Shown: piece by piece, positions 1 through 7,591 of the stretch
Numbering within the stretch: the stretch's first letter is position 1
How the letters are laid out: each line of letters begins with the position of its first letter
Origin: Thermomicrobiales bacterium
GTDB lineage: Bacteria > Chloroflexota > Chloroflexia > Thermomicrobiales > UBA6265
Assembly (NCBI GenBank): GCA_030447145.1
Contig: JAUJLY010000023.1
Location: 1 to 15,344 of the forward strand
DNA: 15,344 bases
Direction of reading: 5' to 3'
Notes under the pieces: generated by a model
What the model saw: only the letters and a program-made list of their open reading frames with translations
What the model was told of the DNA's origin: nothing
The model's database searches: none
Position numbers and translations under genes: made by a program

Positions 1-977
1 GTCACCTGGCGCTTCTTGAGCATCAGGTTGACAGTAATGATGTCACGGAACGTCAATGAGGTTGCGGCCTCAATGACCTCGTCCGGCGCCGGCGGATCAG
101 TGATCTTGCAGAGGACGGTCATCGGAATCGAGGAGATGAAGTTTTCCGCCTCCATGATGTCTGTGCCGTTTTCCGTCTGTATCTCGATGCCCTTTACGCG
201 ATGCCCGTCAAGAACAATCCGTCGAACAGGATGCTTTAGGAGGATTTCATTGCCGCTGGCGGTGATGGAGTCCGCCATGCGCTCCGAGAACCGACCGAAG
301 CCATCACGCGGGTACATGAACTCGTCGATCAGGCTGACGACGGCACCCTTGGAAGGAACAACTGCATCCTTGATTGCTGTCATCAGGGACATACCCTTGG
401 TGCGTTGCGTGACCCAGTCCCCGCTGAGCTGGTCGCACGGCATCCCCCAGACCTTCTCGGAGTAGCGCTGGAAGAAAAGCTCATAGAGTGTCTGCCCATA
501 CTGATCGACATAGGCATCCTCCATCGAGAGAAGCTCCTTCGGGCGAAACTTCTGCTCCAGCCGTGCGCGCCCGTAGTCGACTACAGCCCTGGCAGCCGTG
601 ACTGGGCCCACCGACGTCAATGCGCTTCCGATCTTCAGCGGATAGTCGATGAACTTGCCGTCGAAGTAGATGCTGATGATGCGTTTTACCCACAGGAGCT
701 CGTCATCGACGACCTCCTGGAACAACGCATTGAGCTCATCATTCTTCGTGAACCAGCGGTGCCCGCCAATGTCAAACCTGAATTCGCCATACTCGGTCTG
801 GCGTCTGATGGTCCGGGCCAGTCCACCCACAAATGGGGCCGATTCGACCACGGTCACGGGCGCGCCGGCCTTGCTGAGGACGTAGGCCGAGCACAGCCCA
901 GCGGGGCCGGCACCCATTATCACCGTCGTGCCAACAGTGCTTTCCTTCGCACCGTTGGGATTGTGACCGTTCTCCAT
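1..977 (-). CDS. NAD(P)/FAD-dependent oxidoreductase, UDP-galactopyranose mutase/protoporphyrinogen oxidase-like (C-terminus beyond window)
   Basis: The frame runs from ATG 977 (an in-frame GTG lies just before it, with GGAAGG upstream) off the left edge, giving about 325 residues without a stop. The N-terminus has a Rossmann FAD motif, VIMGAGPAG at about residues 19-27, followed by a beta-strand ending in Glu (VTVVE) and then VGGLARTI. Shortly after comes FDIGGHRWFTK, the FAD-contacting stretch typical of the flavoprotein family shared by UDP-galactopyranose mutase, amine oxidases and protoporphyrinogen oxidase-like proteins. Further along lie YSEKVWGMPCDQLSGDW and the YPRDGFGRFSE segment, both common in proteins annotated as NAD(P)/FAD-dependent oxidoreductases near surface-glycan genes. 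The substrate cannot be told from sequence. The gene lies 235 bases downstream of a GtrA gene on the same strand, which supports a role in lipid-linked sugar or envelope glycan metabolism (inference). The C-terminal substrate-binding part is missing from view. Confidence 0.85.
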   Translation of the reverse strand, partial: MENGHNPNGAKESTVGTTVIMGAGPAGLCSAYVLSKAGAPVTVVESAPFVGGLARTIRRQTEYGEFRFDIGGHRWFTKNDELNALFQEVVDDELLWVKRIISIYFDGKFIDYPLKIGSALTSVGPVTAARAVVDYGRARLEQKFRPKELLSMEDAYVDQYGQTLYELFFQRYSEKVWGMPCDQLSGDWVTQRTKGMSLMTAIKDAVVPSKGAVVSLIDEFMYPRDGFGRFSERMADSITASGNEILLKHPVRRIVLDGHRVKGIEIQTENGTDIMEAENFISSIPMTVLCKITDPPAPDEVIEAATSLTFRDIITVNLMLKKRQV

Positions 978-1212
978 CACTTAAGGTTCCTTCCTTGGGC
1001 AACACTGGAGCCCTGGCAAGCATTGATAATGTCGTCGGTTTTCAGAGTCGATCGCACACATTTCAGCCACCGCGTCAATGCCGCGGCGTTCTCACGCGTA
1101 TCGTACCATCTGTCGCCAGGGCAGTAGCAGCTCCCTCACTTGCGAGAAATGTCAGAGAGCTGCCTGTCGCCTACAAACGCCTGCACTAGCGGGCGTCCCG
1201 ATTCCGCTTCCG

Positions 1213-1638
1213 CTATGACCGCCAGGTGATAGCGTTATTCAGGGTAAAATTCCACACCGCAGCGACAGCCGCGCCAATGAGATTCGCGAGCAGGTAATGC
1301 ATACCTGTGTTCTCGTGGAGGTACGTCAGGATACCCCAGTTAATAGCAAGACCACCGATATTGATGGGGACGTACGTCTGAGCGCGGGAAATGATTCTGC
1401 CGGTACCCCGATCATGCCACGTCCACACCTCGTTGAGGTAAAAGGTGACTATCATGGAGAGGAAAATCGCGATAGGAGACGCTAGGGGAACTGCGAGCCC
1501 AAACGAGGAGTGGAGCAGGAAGAGCGCTCCCTGGTTGGTTGCGAACCCCACCGCGCCGACGACGAGGAACTTCTGGAAACGCTGCATAAGCGTCCAGATT
1601 CTGACTGCCGGCTGTGGCCATGACTCAACTGAGATCAT
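1213..1638 (-). CDS. GtrA-family membrane protein
   Basis: About 141 residues with four hydrophobic segments (roughly residues 23-43, 49-70, 87-106 and 111-131), the layout of the GtrA/DPMS-associated family. The FLVVGAVGFATNQG stretch in the first helix and the C-terminal WNFTLNNAITW are family hallmarks (compare N-F-x-x-N-x-x-W-T-F). GtrA proteins are inner-membrane proteins thought to help move or present polyprenyl-phosphate-linked sugars for cell-surface glycans. Start choice: the frame can extend to a GTG at 1668, but that codon has no ribosome binding site. ATG 1638 has GAGGAG 12 bases upstream and is preferred; a third Met just before QRFQKF is also possible. The FAD oxidoreductase downstream on the same strand may share the pathway. 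The function of this particular member is unknown. Confidence 0.85.
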   Translation of the reverse strand: MISVESWPQPAVRIWTLMQRFQKFLVVGAVGFATNQGALFLLHSSFGLAVPLASPIAIFLSMIVTFYLNEVWTWHDRGTGRIISRAQTYVPINIGGLAINWGILTYLHENTGMHYLLANLIGAAVAAVWNFTLNNAITWRS

Positions 1639-1650
1639 GTTTTCGCGTTT

Positions 1651-1656
1651 CTCCTC
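1651..1656 (-). promoter_or_regulatory. Ribosome binding site for gtrA
   Basis: GAGGAG on the minus strand, ending 12 bases before ATG 1638. It supports the internal ATG over the upstream GTG at 1668, which has no such site. The spacing is a little long. Confidence 0.45.
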
Positions 1657-1802
1657 ATGCAGACTCACCGGGACGTGCTACGTATGCATCGCCCAGCGTA
1701 AGCCTGGTTCCTTAGCATGTCGTTGGCTATCGACTCCAGGGCATTATCTACCGGTGTGGCGGTCCGCGACTACCCGCTGGCCCTGCTCCTTGGGTTAACT
1801 TC

Positions 1803-1823
1803 GGCATACGCACCGAGTATGCC
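1803..1823. repeat. Small hairpin between gtrA and the S41 peptidase
   Basis: Perfect 7-bp arms GGCATAC/GTATGCC with a 7-base loop. It lies 21 bases beyond the larger hairpin that follows the S41 peptidase gene and may form a tandem termination region with it. No T-run follows. The rest of the 262-base gap shows nothing I can name. Confidence 0.4.
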
Positions 1824-1844
1824 ATGGTATTGGAGAGGACCACA

Positions 1845-1892
1845 CGCAGACGAGCGGTGAGAGCGCGATACCGCGAATCCCGCTCGTCTGCG
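1845..1892 (-). terminator. Hairpin after the S41 peptidase gene, probable terminator
   Basis: Perfect 13-bp inverted repeat: CGCAGACGAGCGG at 1845-1857 pairs with CCGCTCGTCTGCG at 1880-1892. The loop holds a second small stem (CGCG/CGCG, 1864-1867 with 1872-1875). It begins 8 bases after the TAA of the S41 peptidase on the minus strand. There is no clear U-tract afterwards, so it may work as a 3'-end stabiliser or an unconventional terminator. The pairing is seen directly; the role is inferred. Confidence 0.6.
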
Positions 1893-1900
1893 GGCTGGCG

Positions 1901-3193
1901 TTATTGTGGAATCTCGAGCTCTTCCCACGCAGCATGTAACTGCGCGTCCTCGATTGCTTCGAACGTCTCAGGAGCAATCTCTTCGTCACCGGTCTCCGAC
2001 GTATAGATCACAGGCAACGCAGTGCGGGTCCCCTCTTCCAACTCCACCGTTTCCGTCGGCTCAACGCCTTCCTTGTATATCTCGTCGCCTTCACCCGTCA
2101 GCCACAACTCGGTGCCGAGCACGGCCATTGAGCCATCGCTGAGCTCGAACGGAAGGAGAACCGTTCCAGTACCAAACGTCTTCTCACCGAGCACCGGAGC
2201 TCGTCCTGCCTCCATAAGCGAGGAGGAAACAATCTCGGACGCCGACGCGGAGTACTCATTCACCAGAACCACGAGGGGGCCTTCCTGATACACCCCATTG
2301 GATCCGACGGTCCTGACGATCTCAGTGTTGCCATCCGCATCGACTTCCTGATAGAGCGGTGTGCCGTCCGGAAGGAACTGGGAGGCAACGCCCATGGCCT
2401 CGAAGACAAGACCGCCAGGGTTGTTGCGGAGGTCGAGAATCACGCTCGTTGCGCCAAGCGCCTGACCCTCGCGTATGGCCTCTTGCAGACCCTCCGTTGC
2501 GCCACTTGAGAACTGGGACACTTGAACCCACAACACGTCGTTGGGAAGCAGCGCCCACGACACCGGGTTCACGTCGATCTTGGCACGCGTGATGATCACC
2601 TCGTATGTGTCCACCTCGCCCTCGTGCTGAAGTATGAGCGTGACGTCGGTCCCCGCCTCTCCTCGAATACGGTTCCCTATCTCCTCCGGCTCCAGACCCT
2701 CCGTCGATACGCCGTCGACCTCCAGGATGACGTCACCAGGAAGGAGACCGGCCTCAAGAGCAGGAGAGTTTGGGACAGGTGCGATGACGACTGGGGGGTT
2801 CGCTTCGGTGTCGATCTGGATACCGATTCCCACGAGCTCACCGCGGGACGATCGTTCGAACTCCTCAGCTTCCTGGGGATCGAGGAAGACGGAATGTCCC
2901 TCATCCCCGAGGGCATCAACCATTCCCCGGGCAGCTCCATACATCAACTCTTCATCGCTGATTTCTTCCTCAAGGACGTAGTTGTTGCGGATCGCGTCGT
3001 AGGTCTCTTCAAGAATAGTGAACTCTTCAGAGGTAGTGAGCTGTGTCGATGCATCCACGAGTCCGGTGGCGATCATCACCCGATCAAGACCCATACCGAC
3101 GCATACGGCAAGGACGAGCAGAACGCTCGTCACCATCGTCCGCGTCCTCGACGCCTTACCGCTCCTCGCATCAAGAGATTCCGATAGTTTCAT
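1901..3193 (-). CDS. S41 family C-terminal processing peptidase (CtpA/Prc-like), PDZ domain
   Basis: 430 residues from ATG 3193. A short cytoplasmic N-terminus is followed by one membrane segment (about residues 20-44), so the rest is probably outside the membrane. An N-terminal helical region precedes a PDZ domain (about 119-189, VGIGIQI ... NSPALEAGLLPGDVILEVDG), then the S41 core with ILDLRNNPGG (252-261). The nucleophile motif SASASEI is present, with the expected catalytic serine at residue 317. The catalytic lysine normally sits 25 residues later in FGKG. Here that position is Thr342 (GEKTFGTGTV), and the usual Gln four residues on is Leu. C-terminal processing peptidases cut envelope or secreted proteins near their C-termini. 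The longer frame to 3310 was rejected: ATG 3193 has GGAGGA just upstream and the extra residues are not hydrophobic or conserved-looking. The gene is monocistronic by spacing (276-base upstream gap, hairpin downstream). Confidence 0.9.
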   Translation of the reverse strand: MKLSESLDARSGKASRTRTMVTSVLLVLAVCVGMGLDRVMIATGLVDASTQLTTSEEFTILEETYDAIRNNYVLEEEISDEELMYGAARGMVDALGDEGHSVFLDPQEAEEFERSSRGELVGIGIQIDTEANPPVVIAPVPNSPALEAGLLPGDVILEVDGVSTEGLEPEEIGNRIRGEAGTDVTLILQHEGEVDTYEVIITRAKIDVNPVSWALLPNDVLWVQVSQFSSGATEGLQEAIREGQALGATSVILDLRNNPGGLVFEAMGVASQFLPDGTPLYQEVDADGNTEIVRTVGSNGVYQEGPLVVLVNEYSASASEIVSSSLMEAGRAPVLGEKTFGTGTVLLPFELSDGSMAVLGTELWLTGEGDEIYKEGVEPTETVELEEGTRTALPVIYTSETGDEEIAPETFEAIEDAQLHAAWEELEIPQ

Positions 3194-3196
3194 TGG

Positions 3197-3202
3197 TCCT
3201 CC
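3197..3202 (-). promoter_or_regulatory. Ribosome binding site deciding the S41 peptidase start
   Basis: GGAGGA on the minus strand, 3 bases from ATG 3193 (GGAGG core with a 4-base spacer). The in-frame ATG at 3211 and the start at 3310 lack any such site. This sets the protein at 430 residues, beginning MKLSESLDARSG. Confidence 0.65.
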
Positions 3203-3402
3203 AGAAGCCATTGCCTGGCTGGTAAGAAGCGGAAAGAGACCTTGCCGGCATATGCGGCTTGGACTGACAGGAAGCTGGATACGACTCGTCGGTCCGCATT
3301 CCATAGACAATGATGCGAATCGAAACTGAATCTATGCTGAATCGGCGAGCACAGGGGGACGAAAATCATCCCGTCAACACATTGTACGCGTTTGAAAGAT
3401 GT

Positions 3403-3443
3403 GATTATCCCCGGGACGACGATCGCCGTTCCGGGGATGAATC
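3403..3443 (-). terminator. Long hairpin downstream of the aminotransferase gene, probable terminator
   Basis: Arms at 3403-3418 and 3427-3443 pair over about 16 positions, with one bulged G and one G-T wobble; the core is ATCCCCGG/CCGGGGAT. It starts 27 bases beyond the aminotransferase stop on the minus strand and is followed by a loosely T-rich ACATCTTTC. A smaller palindrome, ACGAC-CCGGG-GTCGT (3456-3470), abuts the stop codon itself. Terminator role inferred. The rest of the 276-base gap (3194-3402) is presumably the peptidase 5' region; I see no convincing promoter. Confidence 0.6.
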
Positions 3444-3469
3444 TCTATGCACGGTACGACCCGGGGTCG

Positions 3470-4405
3470 TTAGGCAGAGGCCTCTACCGCGGTCCGCCAA
3501 CTCTCCCGTTTTGGTTCATTGCCTCGAACTGCCTCCGTGAACAGCCGCTCCAGTTCGCTTGTCACGGGGCCAATACCACCATCCCCCATTTGGAAGCGGT
3601 CGATCTCAACGATTGGCGTAATCTCCGCCATCGTCCCGCAAAGAAAGATCTCGTCCGCGGTATACAGCTCGGTTCGGTCGACCCGGCGCTCAATCACCGG
3701 CATGCCGAGATCTTCACGTGCCAGCGTCATGATGCTGTCGCGAGTAATGCTCTCAAGAATGCCGCTGGCCGGGTCAGGCGTAATGAGCTGATCGTTCTTC
3801 ACGAACATGACGCAGGCCCCCGGTGCTTCGGAGACCTTGCCATCCGGGCCAAGCAGCAACGCTACATCGTACCCGTCCAGCTTCACCTCATAGGTTGCCA
3901 GCTGGCCGTTACGGTAATTCGAGATGTTCTTCACGCGTGGCGGCATCACATTGTCCGAGATCCGCGTCCAACTGCTCATCTTGGCACGCTGCTTCACGCC
4001 TGTACCAAGATGCGACGGCCTAGGATCAGTGGTGATGAGGAGATCGCCGCGAAGCTTGGCTGGGTCCGATCGTCCTGTCCGGGCGCCGCCGAAGTACACC
4101 AGCGGGAAGATATAGGTGTCTTCACGACTCCCGTTCCTCCGAAGCAATTCCACGGTAATCTCGATCAGGTCGTCGACTGTGACATCGATCGGTAGCCGCA
4201 CCATCTTGGAAGAATCTTTCAGGCGCTGCATGTGCTCGTGGAGTCGAAAAACGTAAAGCTCCTCCTGCTCCTCATTCCAGTACGCCCGAATGCCCTCAAA
4301 AACGGCCCCGGTGGCCGACCAGGCAATGTCAGAGACGTGGACTGTGGCGTCTGCCCAAGCAACCGGCTCACCGTTCCACCACAGATATTTCGGATGCTCG
4401 CTCAA
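3470..4405 (-). CDS. ilvE: Branched-chain amino acid aminotransferase, class IV PLP enzyme
   Basis: 311 residues, about the usual IlvE length. It carries the fold-type IV layout: WWNGEPVAWADATVHVSD near the N-terminus, GAVFEGIRAY (33-42), the PLP lysine in VKNISNYRNGQLA (Lys159, the same number as E. coli IlvE), VSEAPGAC with Glu193, SGILESITRDS, and GTMAEITPI near the C-terminus. The expected reaction is reversible transfer of an amino group between leucine, isoleucine or valine and 2-oxoglutarate, the last step of their synthesis. The start is a TTG at 4405 with GAGGAA 6 bases upstream; an in-frame TGA lies just before it, so no ATG alternative exists upstream. An oddity is that the Asn of the class IV signature is Cys198. 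Other class IV activities (D-amino acid transaminase, aminodeoxychorismate lyase) are less likely given overall similarity. It lies 86 bases downstream of the ROK kinase and may share its transcript. Confidence 0.88.
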   Translation of the reverse strand: MSEHPKYLWWNGEPVAWADATVHVSDIAWSATGAVFEGIRAYWNEEQEELYVFRLHEHMQRLKDSSKMVRLPIDVTVDDLIEITVELLRRNGSREDTYIFPLVYFGGARTGRSDPAKLRGDLLITTDPRPSHLGTGVKQRAKMSSWTRISDNVMPPRVKNISNYRNGQLATYEVKLDGYDVALLLGPDGKVSEAPGACVMFVKNDQLITPDPASGILESITRDSIMTLAREDLGMPVIERRVDRTELYTADEIFLCGTMAEITPIVEIDRFQMGDGGIGPVTSELERLFTEAVRGNEPKRESWRTAVEASA

Positions 4406-4491
4406 TCCCTGTTCCTCGTCTCATACGGAGTGACGGTATAACGGCGCCATTGTCGCACGGGCCCATCGGCGTGCCTACATTCATGCCATAA

Positions 4492-5457
4492 TCAGGCCCG
4501 CTCCCCAAAAACCGTGAACGCAAGCGCTGCAGCTCCGTACAACCCAGTGTCATCTCCCAACGAGGAATACGCCAGATCTAAACTGCCGCGCATGTCAACA
4601 AATGAGTGTGTCGGCAAAGCCGACCTCGCTGGGGCCATGAGAAGATCGCCAAGGGCGGCGACTCCGCCACCGATGACAATCATTTCCGGGTCGAAGAGGT
4701 TCACGAAAGACCCCATAGCGGCACCGAGAGCACGTCCGGCCCTGTCAAGTACCTGGCATGCGGCTGGATCGCCCTGTCGGGCGGCTTCGGCGACGATGCC
4801 CGCATGAATCTCCCCATCCCCGGCTAACTCGCGGAGCAGGTCTCCGTCTTCTGTCGTGGCAATTGCTTCAGCATCGCGCTGGATTGCCCATCCCGACGCA
4901 AATGACTCGAGGCAGCCGACACTTCCGCAGGTACAGCGCGAGCCATCGAGGGCAATGGTAATATGCCCCACCTCTGCCCCTAAACCGTTCTTGCCGTCGA
5001 TCAGCACGCCCTCGGAAATAATGCCCCCGCCGATCCCGGTGCCAAGAGCGAGATACACGAGGTTCTGCACGCCCTTTGCACTCCCGAAACGTGCCTCGCC
5101 GAGGGCGCCGCAGTTCCCATCATTCGCCAGGGTCGCGGGATGATCAATGAGACTGGTCAGTATCTCTACGAAGGGCACGTCGCGCCATCCCGGAAGATTT
5201 GGGGTGTAATGCACAACACCGGTGCGTGGGTTCAGCGGACCAGGAGAAGCAACACCAACAGGAACGTCGCTGTCAAGACCGGCCATCTTGGCAACCCGAT
5301 TGACCAGTGTCCCGATCCTCTCAATGACTGCCTTTGGTCCCTCCTCGGCATGGGTAGCCACGCGGGTTCGATGAGCTATGTCGCCATCGCCAGAAATGAC
5401 GGCTACCCGAATGTTGGTACCTCCCAAGTCAACCGCCATCACCTGCTTCTCGTCCAC
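4492..5457 (-). CDS. ROK-family glucokinase
   Basis: 321 residues from GTG 5457. ATP-dependent sugar kinase of the ROK type: N-terminal phosphate motif MAVDLGGTNIRV (DLGGTN at 10-15), catalytic Asp in ATLANDGNCGALGE (Asp113), GTGIGGG at 139-145, GAEVGH (160-165), and the ROK zinc motif CTCGSVGCLE (Cys175, Cys177, Cys182, with His165 the likely fourth ligand). Members with these features usually phosphorylate glucose to glucose 6-phosphate in the cytoplasm; N-acetylmannosamine or other hexoses cannot be excluded. There is no N-terminal DNA-binding domain, so it is not a ROK repressor. The start was chosen for GGGAG about 5 bases upstream; a TTG at 5508 would overlap the end of hslU but has no ribosome binding site. 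It follows hslU by 47 bases, so co-transcription with hslVU is likely. The usual NDAN is NDGN here. Confidence 0.88.
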   Translation of the reverse strand: MDEKQVMAVDLGGTNIRVAVISGDGDIAHRTRVATHAEEGPKAVIERIGTLVNRVAKMAGLDSDVPVGVASPGPLNPRTGVVHYTPNLPGWRDVPFVEILTSLIDHPATLANDGNCGALGEARFGSAKGVQNLVYLALGTGIGGGIISEGVLIDGKNGLGAEVGHITIALDGSRCTCGSVGCLESFASGWAIQRDAEAIATTEDGDLLRELAGDGEIHAGIVAEAARQGDPAACQVLDRAGRALGAAMGSFVNLFDPEMIVIGGGVAALGDLLMAPARSALPTHSFVDMRGSLDLAYSSLGDDTGLYGAAALAFTVFGERA

Positions 5458-5504
5458 GAAGTCTCCCGCTTTCTGGCTAAACGCTCCCAACCGGCGTAGG
5501 GAAA

Positions 5505-6998
5505 TCAAAGGATGAAGTTGCTCAGTTCATCGTCGACGGCAATATCCCCAACGCGGTCAACGACGTAGGCCTCGTCGATGACGACAGTTTGCCCGTTCAT
5601 GTCCGGCGCCTCGAACGAGACACTTTCCAGCACCCGCTCCATGATCGTCTGAAGCCGCCGGGCGCCTATGTCTTCCGTCCGTTGATTCACCACCGTCGCA
5701 AGCTGGGCTACGGCTCGCAAACCCTCCTCCGTGAGGTCGAGCGTAACGCCCTCCGTCTCAAGCAGGGCGAGATACTGTCGGGAGAGCGCGTTCCGGGGCT
5801 CAGTGAGTATGGCGTACAGGTCGCTCTCGGTAAGCGACTGCAACTCAACCCGGATCGGGAATCGGCCCTGGAGCTCCGGGATCAGATCCGATGGCTTCGT
5901 ATTTTGGAAGGCACCCGCTGCGATAAAGAGGATATGATCGGTCTGGACCGGACCATAGCGGGTCATGACCGTGGAGCCTTCGATGATCGGCAGCAGGTCA
6001 CGCTGAACACCCTCGCCTGACACGTCCGGACCGCCGTCGTTCTCACCCACCGTCTTGTCGAGTTCATCGATAAAAACGACCGAGGATTGCTCGACCCGCT
6101 GGATCGCTTCCTCGATGACGGTGTCAATATCCACCATCCGGTTCGCTTCCTGCTGTGCAAGGATCCGGCGGGCCTCCCGGACCGGCACGCGGCGGAGGAC
6201 CCGCCGCCGCGGTAGCAGACCGTCCAGAAGTTCCATGAAAGAATCCTGCAGGTCGCCGGGAGAAAATCCGGGCATGAATTCGAAGGAAGCGCCGTCATCC
6301 ATGTCGGAGTCCGTGTCCAACTCGATCTCGACCGTCTCGTCCTCCATAGCGTTCTGGCGAAGGAGCTCGAGAAGACGCCTTTCTTCCTTGCGTCGCTTGC
6401 GCTCGGTTGACTGCGCCGCCCGCTCGGCCGCCGCAACGGCTTCCTCGGGACTCTCGGGATCTGGACCGTTTTTCTTGTTCGCCCGGCGAGCCTTCTGCTC
6501 CACCGCCTCTTTTGCCATGATCTCCGCCAGGCGCTCGACGGCAGCCCGCGCAGCCTGCTCCTTCACGGCGTCGAGCCGCTCATTGTGCAACATGGAGATA
6601 GCGATCTCGACGAGGTCCCGGATAATCGATTCGACGTCACGGCCGACGTAGCCAACCTCAGTGAACTTGGTCGCCTCCACTTTCAAAAAGGGCGCGTCCA
6701 CGATCCTTGCTACCCGGCGAGCGATTTCGGTCTTACCGACACCAGTGGATCCGATCATAAGAATGTTACGGGGGTGGATCTCGCGGCGAAGCTCCTCAGG
6801 CAACTGCTGACGACGATAGCGGTTCCGTAGCGCGACGGCGACAGCTCGCTTCGCGTCCTCCTGTCCGATGATGTACCGGTCCAGCTCTGCAACGATCTCC
6901 TTTGGCGTGAGACTGCTCGGCTCAGGATCCCCGGCTCCTAGATCCGGCTTTCTCATCGCGGTATCGGATCCCGACACCTGGCGTGCAAGCTCGACCAT
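5505..6998 (-). CDS. hslU: HslU (ClpY), ATPase subunit of the HslUV protease
   Basis: 497 residues, longer than the 443 of E. coli HslU. AAA+ unfoldase that feeds proteins to the HslV peptidase. It shows the HslU opening LTPKEIVAELDRYIIGQEDAK, Walker A GSTGVGKT (83-90), the pore loop GYVG (116-119), Walker B VVFIDE (307-312), sensor-2 GARRL (445-449), and the C-terminal SNFIL tail that docks into HslV pockets (compare the usual RFIL). Residues about 130-290 form the I domain. This is enlarged and very charged, with a Lys/Arg-rich stretch followed by an acidic one (DETVEIELDTDSDMDDG), explaining the extra length. ATG 6998 overlaps the hslV TGA by one base (TGATG), with GGGAGGGG upstream; an adjacent GTG at 7001 is an alternative. 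Translational coupling with hslV is strongly suggested. Confidence 0.95.
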   Translation of the reverse strand: MVELARQVSGSDTAMRKPDLGAGDPEPSSLTPKEIVAELDRYIIGQEDAKRAVAVALRNRYRRQQLPEELRREIHPRNILMIGSTGVGKTEIARRVARIVDAPFLKVEATKFTEVGYVGRDVESIIRDLVEIAISMLHNERLDAVKEQAARAAVERLAEIMAKEAVEQKARRANKKNGPDPESPEEAVAAAERAAQSTERKRRKEERRLLELLRQNAMEDETVEIELDTDSDMDDGASFEFMPGFSPGDLQDSFMELLDGLLPRRRVLRRVPVREARRILAQQEANRMVDIDTVIEEAIQRVEQSSVVFIDELDKTVGENDGGPDVSGEGVQRDLLPIIEGSTVMTRYGPVQTDHILFIAAGAFQNTKPSDLIPELQGRFPIRVELQSLTESDLYAILTEPRNALSRQYLALLETEGVTLDLTEEGLRAVAQLATVVNQRTEDIGARRLQTIMERVLESVSFEAPDMNGQTVVIDEAYVVDRVGDIAVDDELSNFIL

Positions 6999-7591
6999 CA
7001 CGCCCCTCCCTCATTGGCTTCCTTGCCCTCATCGTCGTCGACTCGGACGACCTCAACGGTGAACCTGTCGTTCGTGAAGATGCAAATTTCTGCCGTCACT
7101 CGCATCGATTCGCGAACAATCGCTTCAGCCGGCATATCCGTGTTCGTGATCAGGGCCTTTGCCGCGGCAGTGGCAAAGGGAGCACCAGAGCCAATAGCAA
7201 CGACTCCATCGTCCGGCTCAATCACGTCACCCTCGCCGGAAATCAGAAGGAGCGACTCTCCATCCGCGACAAGCAACTGCGCCTCCAAACGGCGCAGGTA
7301 GCGGTCGCTCCGCCACTCCTTGGCCAGCTCAACCGCTGCCCGACGGAGATTGCCATCCCACGCCTGAAGCTGCGACTCAAACTTCTCAAACAACGTGAGG
7401 GCGTCGGCCACTGCACCGGCGAATCCGGCCAAAACTTGGCCATCATGGAGCGTTCGCAGCTTCCGCGCATTGTGCTTCAGGACAACATCGCCAATCGTCA
7501 CCTGCCCATCCCCTGCAAGTGCGACCTCGCCGCCGCGCTTTACGCCAAGGATCGTGGTGGCGTGCGGATTCCAGTTCCGTTCCAGATTCAT
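6998..7591 (-). CDS. hslV: HslV (ClpQ), threonine peptidase subunit of the HslUV protease
   Basis: 197 residues from ATG 7591 (205 if ATG 7615). Proteasome beta-like peptidase in which a free N-terminal threonine is nucleophile. The mature enzyme should start at the first Thr of TTILGVKRGGEVALAGDGQVT, followed by the conserved AGDGQVT and HNARKLR motifs, GFAGAVADALTLFEKFE and IGSGAPFATAAA. E. coli HslV begins Met-Thr-Thr; here at least 11 residues (MNLERNWNPHA) precede the threonine and must be removed, so this is a short propeptide form. Three Met codons (7615, 7603, 7591) compete. AAGGA lies 4 bases before the third, and the first two have no good site. The stop overlaps the hslU ATG. A 36-base palindrome lies upstream, between topA and this gene. 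Confidence 0.93.
   Translation of the reverse strand: MNLERNWNPHATTILGVKRGGEVALAGDGQVTIGDVVLKHNARKLRTLHDGQVLAGFAGAVADALTLFEKFESQLQAWDGNLRRAAVELAKEWRSDRYLRRLEAQLLVADGESLLLISGEGDVIEPDDGVVAIGSGAPFATAAAKALITNTDMPAEAIVRESMRVTAEICIFTNDRFTVEVVRVDDDEGKEANEGGA

Noticed and set aside
405..1127. Long plus-strand open frame (240 codons)
   Set aside because: It lies opposite the FAD oxidoreductase, whose reading shows clear cofactor motifs. The plus-strand translation has no family-like pattern.
2522..3187. Plus-strand open frame of 221 codons
   Set aside because: It is antisense to the S41 peptidase; the minus-strand product carries the PDZ and SASASEI motifs.
3194..3310. N-terminal extension of the S41 peptidase to 3310
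   Set aside because: No ribosome binding site at that start. The added residues include neither a signal peptide nor a conserved stretch, and GGAGGA sits directly before ATG 3193.
3392..4195. Plus-strand open frame of 267 codons
   Set aside because: It is antisense to the aminotransferase, which has intact class IV motifs.
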